Source: Rhynochetos jubatus (lineage: Eukaryota; Chordata; Aves; Eurypygiformes; Rhynochetidae). From it: a stretch of 64,000 nucleotides of DNA. The notes under the pieces are model-generated. The model was not told the DNA's origin. It made no database searches and saw only the letters and a program-made list of their open reading frames with translations. The position numbers and the translations under genes were made by a program. Below, piece after piece: positions 50,257 to 62,844 of the stretch (its first letter is position 1; each line of letters begins with the position of its first letter). The stretch is from contig CM050690.1 of NCBI GenBank assembly GCA_027574665.1, positions 72,521,433 through 72,585,432 of the forward strand, written 5' to 3'.

Positions 50257-50493
50257 TTGCTGCCAGGTTCTGCTCCAAAATTCAGAAATGCGATGTGTAA
50301 CACCTTTGGAGCAGGAGACAGTGATTCCCGTGGGGAGGGAGGTGAGCTGGAAGAACTCGTGGAAGAGCTCGTGGAAGAGCCAGGGTGCAGTGGGTGGGGC
50401 AGGCGATGGAGGAGGAGGAGAGGAAGAGGGAGCTGGTTTGGAGGGAGCGGGAGCGGTGCTGAGCCCTCGGATGAATACCTGCTGGTCTCCGCT
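50257..50493 (+). other. Candidate internal exon, acidic then Arg/Gly-rich peptide
   Basis: An acceptor with a good pyrimidine tract (AATCTCTTTTTCTGCAG, ending at 50256) and a GTAAGTA donor (CGCT|GTAAGT) bound 237 bases, exactly 79 codons in the first frame. That frame would encode an acidic stretch (GELEELVEELVEEPG), then a basic Arg/Gly run (WGRRWRRRRGRGSW), then a Gly/Ser linker and EPSDEYLLVSA. A second frame is also open, while the third stops early. The acidic part comes from a 12-base tandem repeat (50356-50379). Entry in phase 0 does not match the phase-1 exit of the 37.8 kb exon, so the two cannot be spliced directly in frame. The composition is low-complexity and the family is not recognised. 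It could be a lineage-specific exon, but a purine-rich pseudo-exon is at least as likely. Confidence 0.25.
50356..50379. repeat. 12-base tandem repeat in purine-rich DNA
   Basis: CTCGTGGAAGAG occurs twice in a row, with a decayed third copy just upstream. The unit keeps the reading frame. Confidence 0.85.
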
Positions 50494-51532
50494 GTAAGTA
50501 AACCTGCACGTAAAGCAGATGAATGGAAGTCAAAAGGGGAAAGGAAATTTTTTTTCCTATGATGCTGTTGCCTTTGATTTTTTTTTTAAGTAGCAAAGGC
50601 TTATCTTCCAAATAAACCCACTCTGTAAGAAGCAGGGATGGATAGGAACTCTCGGAATTAAAATCTGTGAGCCTTGCAGTCTGCTTCTCTAGGCTTTGCA
50701 TATCTTACGGGGGTTTGTAAACTTTATTTTGCTTGACAGCCTATCTGCATCTACGGGGGAGGGTTTGCCTCTGGCTAGTGTGCCCTTTGCATTAAATTCA
50801 GCACACGCACACCCCCTGTCCTGTTAAAGTTGATCTGGAACAGCTGTATGGCTCATCTGTAGTACAGCAACCATTTTTTTTAACCTTTATTTTTTTTTAC
50901 TGGAGCTTTTGTTTTTGTTTTCAGTGTCTTTCCTCGTGTGTCTGTTTTCCACCCCCTTGTGCTGTCTCTCACTGTTGAATATTCAAACTCTTGATCTGTA
51001 CATGGGCTAAAAATTATTACTGCTTTGAAGTTAGAAGTGAATTAAGTGAATTCCCACATCCACTGCAGGAAAGGAAAATATTCAGTTTGAAATATATTTT
51101 GGAGCCTATAGGAAAATGCATCTGATGAAGTTTGTGCTAATTCTATAGCTTTGGTACCAAAGCACCCGCTCTGTTATCATCAAGAGTATTGCATCTAAGT
51201 TCTGTATTTTAATAGTAACTCAGTATGGCTAATTAGTTTGAAGGCTCTTTGAAGAAGCCGATGTGCTGACTAAATAAGCTTTTATTTTCCAAAGCAACTA
51301 AAGGCAGTCTTAATTTACAGAGCAGATAGTAGTAAAACTGCCTTTGGTTTGCATGCTGGGAACCAGTGTGAAGCTCAAGCATGCTTACAGTCAAGTTTAC
51401 CCCAACACTGTCTGCTCAGATTGGTGTTAGTGTGCTCGAGAGAGGTTTCTGGGTCTCTGGCACAGTAGCACAGCATAAATTTGTGCCACTGGGCTTGATG
51501 TGTCCGGGAGGAAAATGTCATTTAATGAATGC
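50494..51532. other. Intronic or intergenic DNA, no gene recognised
   Basis: No exon or transposon recognised. 51030-51330 is AT-rich, complex sequence with several TAATTA-type and CAAAG cores and may be constrained, but nothing specific can be claimed. Confidence 0.45.
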
Positions 51533-51567
51533 TCCTGCACCACTGAAGTCAGTGGCAGTATTACCAG
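51533..51567. repeat. Possible palindromic MITE-like relic
   Basis: 'ctcctgcaccactgaagtca' followed by 'gtggcagtattacca' contains the palindrome CCACTGA-AG-TCAGTGG. It resembles the 'cattgaagtcaatg' centre of an old sauropsid palindromic repeat. Short and uncertain. Confidence 0.3.
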
Positions 51568-54359
51568 TCTCTTCTCAGTTTGTAGGCAGGTTCAATCCAG
51601 TAATGAAGAGCAGCTTTGAGTTTCTAACCAGATGACATGGCTAATCCTGAAGCATGTATAAAGCAGCCATAGTTATTAGGAGATTTGTGGCTTTGAAAGT
51701 TCGGATTCCCTTAGTGCAGTTTGTTAATGGCAAGGATTTGCGGTAAGTGAATAATAGATGAAAGTCATCAAAAGGCTTACGGGGGATTTCTCGTGACGTG
51801 GTGCTGGTCTGTCTCATGCCAGAGCTGGAGATTTCTGGGCGGATCCTATAAGTTAAAAGAAAAAAAAAAAAAGAAAAAAGGACAATTGTTCCATATTTTG
51901 TTGCTCTGGGAAATCAAGACATTGCTATGATGATTTGGGAACTACAGCCACAGTGGCAAGTAATGTGTGCTTAATTCCCCTGGCTCTGGCTTTCTCGTGT
52001 GCTGGCAGTGCCTCAGCAGTGAGCAGACCCTTCGTAGCCCAAGGGGCTGGCAGGTGGAGGGGAAGGGCTACCCATGGCTGTCTTCTCTTCTGCACCGTGC
52101 AGGGGGAGCAGGACTGGTGCTGCACCTCCTCATTGCCCTGCATGGCTCTTTGCTGGGGAACATGCTCTGCTTTTCCCCCAGGGGTGTTTTCACCTGCAAA
52201 GCCCCTGGGGCCACAGCACCAAGTGTTGCGGGAAAGCTGGGAGCTGTCTCACGGCAACCCTGGCAGGCTCCCTAATTCTGGGTGATGGGGTGGGATCCTC
52301 TCCCCAGTGTGCCCCTCCAGTGTGTCCTACCCCTAACAGGAAGGTGCCGCAGTGTTTGTGCCAGGGACTTCCCTCAGTCGTGGTGATGTGCTGCGATGTG
52401 TGCTCCTACCTGCTTCTGTGTTAATAGGGTGAGTCCTGGCCGCTCACTGGGCTGGGGTACCACCTTTTGGGAGGCAGCATCAATCACTGCCTGGGGGCTG
52501 GGTCAGGGCAAGGGGCTGTATTTGGGTGACAGCATCAGTCCTGGCTCAGGGTCTGAGTGAGGGCTGTGGGCAGCTGCTTCCTGAGCCTGCAAGAAGAAAT
52601 CAGTGAATCACCCTCACCGTTGTCATGGTGTGATGGAGGTGTGAGGGGTCTCAGGGACATCCTTAGGCAGAAAAGTGCTGGGATGTAGGGTAAGAGCTTG
52701 CAATCTATGTTTGTTTTTTAAATAAAAAAAAACCAGTATGCATTTTTTAACTCTGCTGTCTTGTCCCAAGTTGGCTTGCTCCTATGTTACCTTTGGCAAC
52801 ATCTAATGAACCTGCAACTTGGGGCAAATCCTGACAAATTTTGGCTGCAGCAGCAGCTGTGGGGGACACGCTGATTTGCTGCTGGGAAAATCCAGTTATG
52901 TGAGTAGATGTAGAAGGCAGAGTCCCATCTGCTCTCCTGACTGTTAAAATAATGTTTGTTTTCGTGGATGCTGCTGGGGGCTGTCCTGCCCACCTGAGGG
53001 AGTTTCTGGGCTTGCAGCCCCCATCGTGGCTTGCCCTGAGGGGTGCTCTATCTTTTGTAGCTAGCGAAGTGGTTACAGCAGGCTGAAAAAATCTGTGTTA
53101 AATCCAGAAACTTGACTTGTGTGCAAAGTGTTTGTTGGGAAGTTGAAATCATCTGCAAGCACTAATCCATTGGCCCTCTGAGGAGGGCATGTCTGTGTTG
53201 TTTGTGTTTCAAAACTGAGTGAAAGTTAGGAAATGTGTATGGTTGCTGCCATGTGTGTTCGCTAATTCTTCTCCCTTTTGGCCTCATCCAAACTCACTGT
53301 GGTAAAAACAGAAAGTGGGGATGTAATTAGAAGTTGGTTTATAATGTGAACATCCAAGGAAAAAGGCAAACATACTACAGACAGACACATGTGTGTCTGG
53401 CATTGCCCAACCTCCTGCCTTTGCAGACTGTTGTGTTGACCAGTCCTGGTGGGAGTTGCTAAATTTACTTGAGCAAGGGGGCTTGGGGACATGTGGTGTT
53501 GGTGGGGATGTCATCCTTTGGACGGTTGTCACCCAGGCAGGGGTGATTTTTCTCCACCTGGGTTGATGCCAGCCTCAGCAAGTTGGTAGTTGCCCTTGTT
53601 TTGCTGGTGATCTGCCTAAGCCTGGGAATCCTGAGCCCCCGTGAGTGAAGTGCTTGAATTCAAACCAATGCACTTGCCCGGGCAAAAACAACCCCATCCC
53701 CGTCACCGGGGTGCTCGGATGGGAAATGTTTGTGCTCATGGGAAATTGTAAAACTGAGTGAGTATCGGCACGGTATGATTGTTTTAGAGAGGGCGAGTTC
53801 TTTATTCTGGCCAAACGTCAGGAATATCAAAGATGTGTTTAGGCAGTGGGAGAGGAAGGGTTTGGTGTGACTGACGGAAACTGTTGAGCAAGAGAGACGG
53901 TGCTTTGTGCGGGCTTATTATGGTTAGAAACCTGTCGCAGCATGCAGAGGAAGCACGGTTCAGCAAGCCCATAGTCAGAGCCGAAAGCAGTTCATCCCCA
54001 GGATTTACTGTATGCGCAGCCTGTCCTCACGGCCAAGAACAAGGTAGCGATGTTAAATAGCTAAATAAACCTCCTGTCCCCGAAGGCGATGGTCCTCAAA
54101 AGACAAAAATATCCTTTGTGAGGGTGGCTGCGAGTGAAATGAAGCGCTGATGGCCTTGCTGGGGGAGGCGAGGGGATGGAGGGTGGGCTGGCTTGGTCGC
54201 ACGCAGTCCACGAGCACAGCGATGGGCAGTGGGGTTGCGTGGGGGACGTCGAGGGCCTCGCCACGATGCACACGCTTGTGCAAAATTCACTCCTTTTCCC
54301 TTCTTCCTGCGGCCTCCTGCAGCCTGAAATCTGTCCTAAAGTCACAAGAAGTAATGCAC

Positions 54360-54381
54360 GTGTGTGTGTGTGGGGGGGGGG
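54360..54381. repeat. TG microsatellite followed by a G run
   Basis: Alternating GT (54360-54372) runs into ten G. A typical mutable simple repeat. Confidence 0.9.
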
Positions 54382-55046
54382 TGTTTGTATGTATGAGTTT
54401 AAGCTCTTTTTTCCCTTTATTAAAGCTTTTTACAGTCTTGTCAGATCGTACTTTCAGACTTTCCCCCTGCTCCGACAGAGGGTTAGGGTTTCTTTTTTTG
54501 CTGTTAGAGAGCTGAATTTCTCATCTCAAATACATGTTTCTGTCTTTGTGGTCAAATCACAAGATCTGAGGGTACTGAATGACAGGTGTTGCTCCCCTCT
54601 GGTAAGGAGGGAGCAGCTGATGAAGTAGCTGCTGTTTTCAGTATTAGGAAGAATCCTGAAAAATACCCAAAACTGAGCTTTCTTTTGAAGGCAAATAGCC
54701 CTTGCTGCTGAAATCAGCCCCTTCAGATAAATCCCAGAGCCGTGAATTTGTTCCTTCCCTATCTGCCCCCCAGCAGTTGCAGGGTTATTTGAAGCCTGGC
54801 CTCTCTCTCTTAATAGGGCTCCTCTCAGGAGCTCAAGTAAGCTTGCAAAAGCATTGGAAATAAGTCCCTTCTACCCCAGCATACCGCTTCCTGCTGTAAA
54901 ATAGACTTGATTAAATTTTCTGGCTCTCCCTTTCATTGCTCACAGACATCCAAAACCTTCACTTCTCAGTGGAAAGGTACTTTGGGAATTACAGCTAATG
55001 TTGAAACATAAAGAATGTGGTTTGCCAAAACAATGCTGCAGAGATA

Positions 55047-55061
55047 TTTTTTTTTTTTTTT
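55047..55061. repeat. Poly(T) tract, 15 bases
   Basis: Fifteen consecutive T, followed by AATTTAAAA. No retroposon body is visible. Confidence 0.9.
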
Positions 55062-55148
55062 AATTTAAAATACCATTGCAAAACTTTGCTGCTGGGATAA
55101 AAGCTCGTTTAGTTGGATGTGGGGTTTTTTGGTGGTGGTTTTTGGTGA

Positions 55149-55174
55149 TTTGTTTGTTTGTTTTGTTTTGTTTT
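55149..55174. repeat. TTTG / TTTTG simple repeat
   Basis: Three TTTG units are followed by TTTTG units and a pyrimidine tail. Confidence 0.85.
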
Positions 55175-56332
55175 CTCCTCCCTCCTATGCATTTGTGACA
55201 ATTCCTGCATAGGGGAAAAATAGGAAGTGTTATCCCAAAGGGGTGACCTCACTGCCCGGGAATAGCCTCGGCTTGCCACTAGCAGTGCCCTGCAGCACCG
55301 GTGCTGGCTGGGAACATGATCCAGCCCCCCCGCCACTGGTTAGCTTTGCACTAGGGGATCATCACAGTCACCTGTGGAATTTTTTGTGGCATCCTCCCCG
55401 TGTGCTCCATCTGTGCAAAAAGCCTGGATTATGATAAAGAATATCTCCTGTGCTAAACTTCTCATCCAATTTTGAGTACAAACCGTTTCTCTCAGATTAA
55501 ATCTACTCCTGCTGTCACTGCTGCCTGGTGTGACTAGGAACCAGGGGCAGAATTGGATAAAAGATTTGCAGGGAGGAAGGGGAAGGATGTGAGCGGATGC
55601 TTAGAAAGAAGTTGTTTTAGAGGGTTGATCCTAAAATAGCCTGGAGAAGAGGTGGAGAGCCCTGGAAATAGGATGGAGAGGTGTGAAACACAGTGGCAAG
55701 TGGGAGAAGTGTTACACACTGTATATACTTTGTATATGGGTCACACGTGAATGGCTTTTGACCCCTTCCTTGTTCCCTAATGTGCGACACGTGTGCTTTC
55801 TGGTTGGGTGATTTATTTCATGTTTTGCAAATGTGAACTCATTTGGGCTCCTGGGTGTGGAGCGAGTCTTGCACCTCGAGAGGAACAGTGTGGAAAAGGA
55901 AAGTTGCTGCATGCCAGACTGAAGGTTTTCAAACAAAGAGCATATCACTCTGCAAGGAAGTGAAATCTTTGTTTTGATACATTATCTCCATTTGAAAGTC
56001 AAAATTCCAGTGCCTCTTCATTCACAATTCTGAGATTTATTACCTGATTCAGAAGTATTGTTTTTTTAAAAAGGCAAACATCTGAACTAATGATAACAAG
56101 CTGCATCTCTGCAATTAACAGTAGCAGTGAAAACACTTTGAGTGCTGCTCTGTAGCTTACTCCAACGGCTGCAAAAAGTAAACAGGAATTTATATGTATT
56201 CCAGCATGTGTGCTGGGCAGGCTCTGCAAGCAAGTCTTGTCTGACTGGGTCCTCATGCTTCTTGTGAAGCAAGAAAACTGTGCATGGGCCTAATAGATGA
56301 TAGCCCTGGACTTTGTAAACTTCCATTGCATT

Positions 56333-56383
56333 AATACATTGGGGAATACTGCCGCTGGGGAGTAAATACATTGGGGAATACTG
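56333..56383. repeat. Local direct duplication, 32-base period
   Basis: AATACATTGGGGAATACTG occurs at 56333-56351 and again at 56365-56383 with no mismatch. The 13 bases between the copies are not repeated after the second copy. Confidence 0.9.
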
Positions 56384-59300
56384 GGGGCATGGAGCAATTA
56401 CCTCCTGTCTGTGCTAGGCATTAGTGTAGCTCAAAGGGGAAGGTATTTGTAGGATGAAACTGCTGAGACCTGACCTCCACACTATGGATATTGTTGGGGT
56501 TACTGTGGATCAGCTGTAGTGCAGTCCCATGAACCTCATGGTGATGGTCATTCAGCTCCAGCATATGGCACAGCAACTGGAATGTGTTGGGTGTGCTCCT
56601 GGCACACATCTGCCACTTGAATTTCACTTGAGAAGAGCCTGGTGGGAGTTAGGAGACTGCCTGGCCATGCAAACCAAAACACAGCAGTGAAGAAAATGAG
56701 ACTTTCTTCAAAACGCTGCTCTTGATTTGTCCTGAAGTGCTACCCTAGACCCTGTTGATGGCAGCCCTTGATTGTGGGGGCATTGGGAGGTACAGTGGCT
56801 GGCAGACTCCCTGCAGATTGAACATTCCCCTTCATTTGCAGGTTTTTGACAGTTTTTCTGCTCTGTGTATCCTGCATTAACAAGGCTGTAGAGTAACTGC
56901 CCCGTGCCACCTTAGAGTCTGGTAAAGCCTTGCTTGAGGAGGGCAGGCAAACCCAAATCAAGACATTATGGAAAATATATTTGGCAAAAATGGAGAAAGG
57001 GGAGAGCTTCTCTGTTGTGGACAGTGGTGGTGTTTGGATATGGCTGTGGGTTGGATATGTTTAGGGCAATGGCTGCACTCATTCACCCTTGTGTCACGGC
57101 TGCATTACCAAGAGGTGTGAAGCAACCGACTGTGCCTAGCCTTGCCTGGTCCTCCAGGGAAGGGCCCATCCACCTCTGGGCTCAAGGAGGAGGGTGAGTT
57201 GACGCCTTCTTTGGCAAAAGCATAGAGGGGGTGTACAGCTCAACCTCTCTCCAAGTCCTCAAGAAGAGAGCAATTGCATGGAGAGCAGTTGGGAATGAAG
57301 AGCAATTGCACAGGACACCAAATGAAAAGCTTGTACTTGTATCTCCTGGAGCTTCAAGAGCGTGAGTGTCTTCAGAAGGGTAGGAAATCATCGTGGCAGG
57401 AGAGACTGCATCTGAACAGCAGTAACACAGCATGGATCAGGGAGTAATTGCAGGTGCTAATGCTTAGATGTAACTTGATATCATTTAGGCCTGTTGTAGC
57501 AAAGGTAGAAAGCTAGTATTTATAATTTTTAAACTGATAACTAGTCATTTTAAATTGCTAGGTTTTCTCGTAGCTGGAAATGATATTTGTGAGCAAGGCC
57601 ACGTATCCAGGTAAATGTCTGTTTGCGGCAGAGCAGAAAGTAGCAAGTTGGAGCATTCAGTGCCAGGATGGTTGGACTGGATTAGACCACTTCTGTTTGT
57701 ACACCCTGCCACTAACCAAGGAGCAAACAGAGTTTGTCTCCTTGGTAGCCATCAGTATGTCTCTGGAACCCAAACCCAAAAAGCACCGTGTATGTCTGTC
57801 TCTTGGGACTTTTAGATGCAGGTGTGGGAGTTGCATGTTTAGTAATGTCACGTTCTTTGTCAAGCTCAAATCCAAAATCTCTGCAGACTAAATGCAGCAT
57901 CACTCCTCTGTTCTGCTAGCACAGCCAGTAAACCAGCAAATCACAAAGGATTTTGTTGTCCTTTGGGGGCGGATGACTGCAGTTGCATAATATCTTAGGT
58001 TTAGGATGTCTGTCAGAGCTCATGGGGTTCCCTCGGCATGGAGAATTTGTGCAGCTCCTCAAGTCATTCTCTTGAGAGGTTTGTTCTGGAAGGGAAGGAG
58101 GTTCAGCGGGGCTGTTCACATCCTTCATCCGCTTACTGGGTGTTGAGAGGTCTCTGCTCTGCTTGTGGTTCTGGGGTGTCTCTGCAATGTGCAGGGCAGA
58201 GGTGTCTTTGCGCTGTGCCAGCATAATTACGATAATCTAGCCCATCTTCTTTCCACACCTGCAGTGGTGATGCGATTCAGCTGGGCTTTGTTGTCTGCGG
58301 CAAAGATGCCTATCCTTTCGGTTCTAGAAACTGGAGTTAATGAATGCCATTCAGCCGAAGCCAGCCAGCGCTTTCGTCTGCACCAGGCGTGCAACTCCCT
58401 TCCCTCGGGCTGTGGCCACACGTGTCTCTCAGCCGTATGAAGGTGGGGGCTGCTGGTGGGATTGGAAGCTTGGTCACCTGCTGTCACCAGCCTTTCCTCC
58501 TGTCCCTGCCTCTGTGCTGCTGTGACCAGATCAGGGCACTGGGTTGGGTTCAAACTCCCCATCTTGAGGTCTGAGATGTGAATGTTTGCTTTTGGCTGGT
58601 TAATTTAAAGCTGGCTCAGTTCCTTCATCGGGTTCATTTGTACTGTTGCCCAAATGACTGTGCCAGCACCTGAACAGGATACAGGGTGGAAGGAAAGCTG
58701 TGATGTTGTTTGGTATTGCCTGATCCCAGATTTAAGGTGTTTGTGAAACTGTAATACTTAAAGCCGACAGCTTCAACACCCTAGACCCTGCAGCAATTCT
58801 GTGGGATAAGACATGTTGTTGACCCTGTTTTTTTCATGGAAAGACTTGCCTGCGGTGCTGTAAGGGATCTGTAGCACAGCAAAGGGAAAGGAATTCATTT
58901 CTCCCAAATCCAAGGCCACATCACTGCATCGATACCATGCAGAGTGAGATGTCTCACCAGGCTTTAGTCATGGTCCTGTGTCGCAAGGCTAAGCAGAATC
59001 TCGTCTTCCAGCAAAAGCCGCAAGCAAGCAGTGAGTCCATGAAAACACAGCAGCAATCCTCCCTCTGGTCCCGTTTTACCTTTCCGGAGAGCTCGGGATT
59101 TCATGGTGGGCAAAGCGGTCTTGCCTGGGGCCTCCTGCCAGCCTTGCCAGAGGTGTGTTTGCCCAGGGACTCTTGCAGGCTTCAGCGCTGGAGTGTTTGT
59201 TGGTCTTAAATTCTTGGTGGTTTGGTTTCCCTGAATGGTGAAGACCAGACCTTGCCCCATATGTTTGCTGCTACCATTGCTTCTCCGAGACGTTGGTGTG

Positions 59301-60640
59301 GTGTTGTGCTGTACAGACTGACAGCAGCCAGCCTGCCAGCAGCTCGAGCATCGCTGGTGAGCACCAACAGTGTGATGCTCAGAGCTACAGGCAGTTTTAA
59401 TCCAGCTGAGGTTTGTGCCTAATCAGCACCAAACATACTTTTACTGGCTTACAAAAGGCCACAAAAATAAACCTTGAAAGTTAACTTCCAAACTCATTTT
59501 TCCTTAAAAATGTCAGTAGGTCTGGCTGCATTCCTTGCTAGAAATTCAGTAGTGAAAGATACAATGTGGTCTTGAAAACTGGATTCAGGGTTTTATTCTC
59601 CAGAAAGCCATCACTTTGCCTATCCTGAGTAAAACTTGGTATGCTGTAGACAGCCACAGCCTGTGTGATACCCGGGACATGCTGCTTAACCTTGGTCACA
59701 AGCTAAGGGCTGATGGTTGCTTGTCCTCAAAAGGGTGATGGGAGCCCTCTTACATACCCTGGGCCATTTGAATGCTCTCCCTGGGTGTTACTAGTCAGCT
59801 CCATGACTGACTTTTCCTTTGTCCTTTCTGCCGTTCCCCTGTTTACTAAGGCAGGCAGAGAACATTGCGTCTCTTGCGTGTGCCATCGCCCTTAGAGCCC
59901 GGGGCAGGAAAGGGCTTGTTGGTGATGAGATGCTGGATTGAGCTCATTCCTTGTGTGCTGTAGCTCTGTGCCCACAAGAGTATGCTGAGGTAGCAGCCAG
60001 GTTTACCAATACCTTTGCTTTCTGCTGAGATAAATGGTGGTTAGAGAGCTTAGTGCTCTGGGGAGGTTGGCCGTGGTGTGTCCCTGCAGCCCCAAGGAAG
60101 TGAAGCCTCTTGCAAGCTCGGCTGCAGCAAGGCTTGCCCAAGACTTGGTGGCTCGGGGTTTTCCTTTGGCTGCATGCAGACTTGAATCCTGCTGGAAGAC
60201 ACAGCAGTGTGTGAAATGTAACCCTCACTGCTTGCCAAAATCTGTCCTCTGTGAGCTGGGCGAGGGTTTCATGAGAAGCCGTGTGCCCTGCTATCAGTCA
60301 CTATCTGTTAGTCATTAATTTGCCCTGCCTTACCTGAAAAGCAAGTTAGCTCGTTTGCTGGTGTCATGGAGAGATGGTTTGTTAATTATAGCTTTTAAAT
60401 CCCCCTTGGGGCTGGAGGTTTCAGTTCTGAGAGGATCCGCACTGCCCTTCATCTTTCCAGCCTAAAAAATATTGAGTTTCAAGATGTTCTACCATGCCAG
60501 AGTCTTTCAGAGAAAAGCATAAAAATTAGTGGTCTGTCTGTCCTGTTAAGGACATTACAGGTCCCGAGGGAGGCTTGGCAGGGGCTCTGAAAGCGGTTGT
60601 CTCGGCTGAGGTTTCTTCTGCATGCCCCGGTGAGCTGCAT

Positions 60641-61013
60641 GACGGACTGGGATGTCAGTGATGCTCTATGTGTATCATTTCCAAAGAGTTTTCTGATCTA
60701 CCAGGATGAAAGGTTTTGGAGAAATGCTAAATAGTATTATTAGTGTAAAGTAAACATACTTATTCAATATTTCTGATCCTAAAGTGGATCCAGATGCTTT
60801 CTTACGGCTGCAGGGTCTGCTTTGGTTTTTCTGCAGCTCAGTGCGGCCGTCTGTATTTGTTCAAATGAGATGGGATGTGATAGAGAGCTTGTCACAGCGT
60901 GCTCTTGTCAAGTCTGTAAACCTTTATATTTATACACACACACACGTATATATATAAATGAAAAAAATACTGGCTTTCTCTAAGACTCCATTTCCGAGTC
61001 TGACACTTCACAC
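60641..61013. promoter_or_regulatory. Possible conserved block plus AC/TA microsatellite
   Basis: 60700-60930 has complex, non-repetitive texture with a GTAAACA forkhead-type core (about 60750). It is followed by (AC)6 at 60934-60945 running into GTATATATATA (60946-60956). A regulatory role is inference only. Confidence 0.2.
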
Positions 61014-61240
61014 TCATGCCAAGGAACTTGGAATAAACTCAGCGAGTTTATCAGTTTTTAGGATCGCAGCAATCAGTTCAGCTGTGTCGGAGAGAAATGG
61101 GATTTGGCTGTGTAACTCAAAATAGGCTTCGAAAAAAGCAGACGTGTCCGTCTCTTCATAGCTCTGATACAAAAAGAATATTAAATGCTCCCTGATACCA
61201 GCCACCAGTTGCGCTTTTCAACCTGTGGTTGAGCTTTGGA
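61014..61240 (-). other. Enhancer-like block or possible minus-strand coding segment
   Basis: The minus strand is open for 63 codons ending at a TGA at 61014-61016, with a balanced composition that reads like protein (for example FFEAYFELHSQIPFLSDTAE). The upstream acceptor match (CTCAACCACAG) is poor and no known family is recognised. The same DNA also has the texture of a vertebrate conserved non-coding element. I cannot decide between the two. Confidence 0.2.
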
Positions 61241-61659
61241 AGAGGTAATTTTCCTGCACTGTGTTCAAGTGTAAAATAATTTTCCCCTGGTTTTAAGGAT
61301 TATTAACATTTCATGGTTTCTCTCCTACAGAGGAGAGCAAGTCTGCCCCACTGCTTAAGGGTGGTGTTTTATATGGGCTGGGGTTTTGCCAGAGCCGGTG
61401 CCAGGGTGAGATCAAAGCAGCAGGAGCAGCCGGGTGGTCCTGCCTTCTGAACATGCCAGTGGGAAGCATTTTCAAGCCAATGTTTCCGTGCTGTTTTAGA
61501 CCTTACTTGGGGAGATGATGCAGCGGCATCTGAGGGGACTCCCAGCTGTGCCGAGGGGACGTGATACTGCCTTGCAAAGACTGGCAAATACAGAAAGCGT
61601 GGATGGGGTGTTCCATTGGTAAAACATTTTCTTTTGTTAATTAGTATTAATAGATGTAT

Positions 61660-62040
61660 GATCAGCTGGTAAAATCTCTTGCATTCTTAAAATCAGTGAT
61701 AATAGGATTTGCAGTGTGTCATCATTCACTGGCACTAGGAGTAACTGCCCAAGGTTTCTTAGCAGCTGTACGAGATCCAGGGCTTTCGCCGAATTCTCCT
61801 CCATCCCCTGCCAACTGAAACAGGGAATAGGAAATCTTAGAGTCTCAATTTTCAATAAATTGGGATCAATCAAAGCTGCATTAGGAATATTTTTGCTCCG
61901 TGCACCTTCTCCATCTAAGCTGAAGGCCATGCTCAAATTAAGCGACAACTTGGAAGTTGCAGCTGATTCCCCACATCTGTGCCAAGAGCCACGTACGCTC
62001 ATCAGCTCTGATCCTGCCCTGACTGAGACTCAGTTGGTGT
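61660..62040 (-). other. Enhancer-like block with minus-strand open frame
   Basis: The minus strand is open for 121 codons (to 61637). Within it a strong acceptor (TTTCCTATTCCCTGTTTCAG, AG at 61816-61815) precedes a protein-like stretch with ALDLVQLLRNLGQLLL and DDTLQILLSLILRMQEIL, both amphipathic-helix-like. No good donor follows before the stop, so only a terminal exon would fit, and no poly(A) signal is obvious nearby. The plus strand around 61930-61970 (gctcaaattaagcgacaact) looks like conserved regulatory DNA. Family unknown. Confidence 0.22.
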
Positions 62041-62844
62041 ATTGATTGCTAAAATCCCTGTGAGTGCTCTACAGGAACCAAATCTAAAAAAAGGCATGTC
62101 TGCATTCTGCACACTAAACCCCCTGAGAAGTGGGATTTTTGGGTCCTGTCTAGCTTCTGCAGTTTTCTGCGGTCTAGAGGCTGTATAATTACATGTTATG
62201 GAATCCATCCTGTTATTCCCTTCTGATATGGGGTGCTCCCAGATTGATAGAATGTAATTAAAAATCTGAAGGTTCTCACCCGCTTATTAGACCTTTCCTG
62301 TCTTTTGTCCAGCACTGAGAGCTTGCTGTGCTTCCGTGTGTTGTTTTGGCTTCTTACTGAAACAGGGCAAGAAATGGTAAAAGAAAAGGAAGTCAGCTAT
62401 GTGGGCAGCATGTAGTTAGCAGAACTGGAAGGTGCCTCAGGCTTCATGGTGAACAGCGCTGTCTTGGGAGGGCAGTGCACGAAATGACCACAGTTTCTTA
62501 GTGTATTAGTTTGCGATCTTGTTGTACGAGTTTGGTGTTACACCAGTGCGGTTTTCCAGCACGGGGTGCCTGGACTTTGGTTTGAAACAAACCCTGAGAT
62601 AATGATGCCGCTCAGTGCATCACTGGTGACCAGCTGGACTTACCCTGTCCGGAAATACCTGACATCACCTGGTGTACGTGATCACGTGCTGCCATGCAAA
62701 GGTAATCGCTCACCGACCCAGAGAAGACGTTCCTGCTTTTCCATGGAAACATTGTGAACTTTGAACTGCCGAGAAGTACTAAAGAAGACATAAACTCATG
62801 AGTTACTACAGGCTGCACGCCTGGAACGTGTAGGCCATCTTGAC
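62041..62844. other. Intronic or intergenic DNA, no gene recognised
   Basis: No exon, RNA gene or transposon was recognised. Confidence 0.5.

Larger units (their letters stand above)
51568..60640. other. Intronic or intergenic DNA, no gene recognised
   Basis: About 9 kb with no convincing exon, RNA gene or transposon. It has a poly(A) tract at 51861-51872 and a TG/G-run microsatellite at 54360-54381. A poly(T) lies at 55047-55061, a TTTG/TTTTG repeat at 55149-55174, and a 32-base-period duplication at 56333-56383. 51.9-52.7 kb and 58.0-58.6 kb are locally G/C-richer but are not CpG islands. Confidence 0.5.

Noticed and set aside
50282-50701. 139-codon minus-strand open frame
   Set aside because: Antisense of the purine-rich repeat region; pyrimidine-rich DNA gives Leu/Ser/Pro runs.
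57158-57193. 36-base splice-bounded segment (CTGGTCCTCCAG ... AGG|GTGAGT)
   Set aside because: Too short to judge; similar consensus pairs occur by chance across the window.
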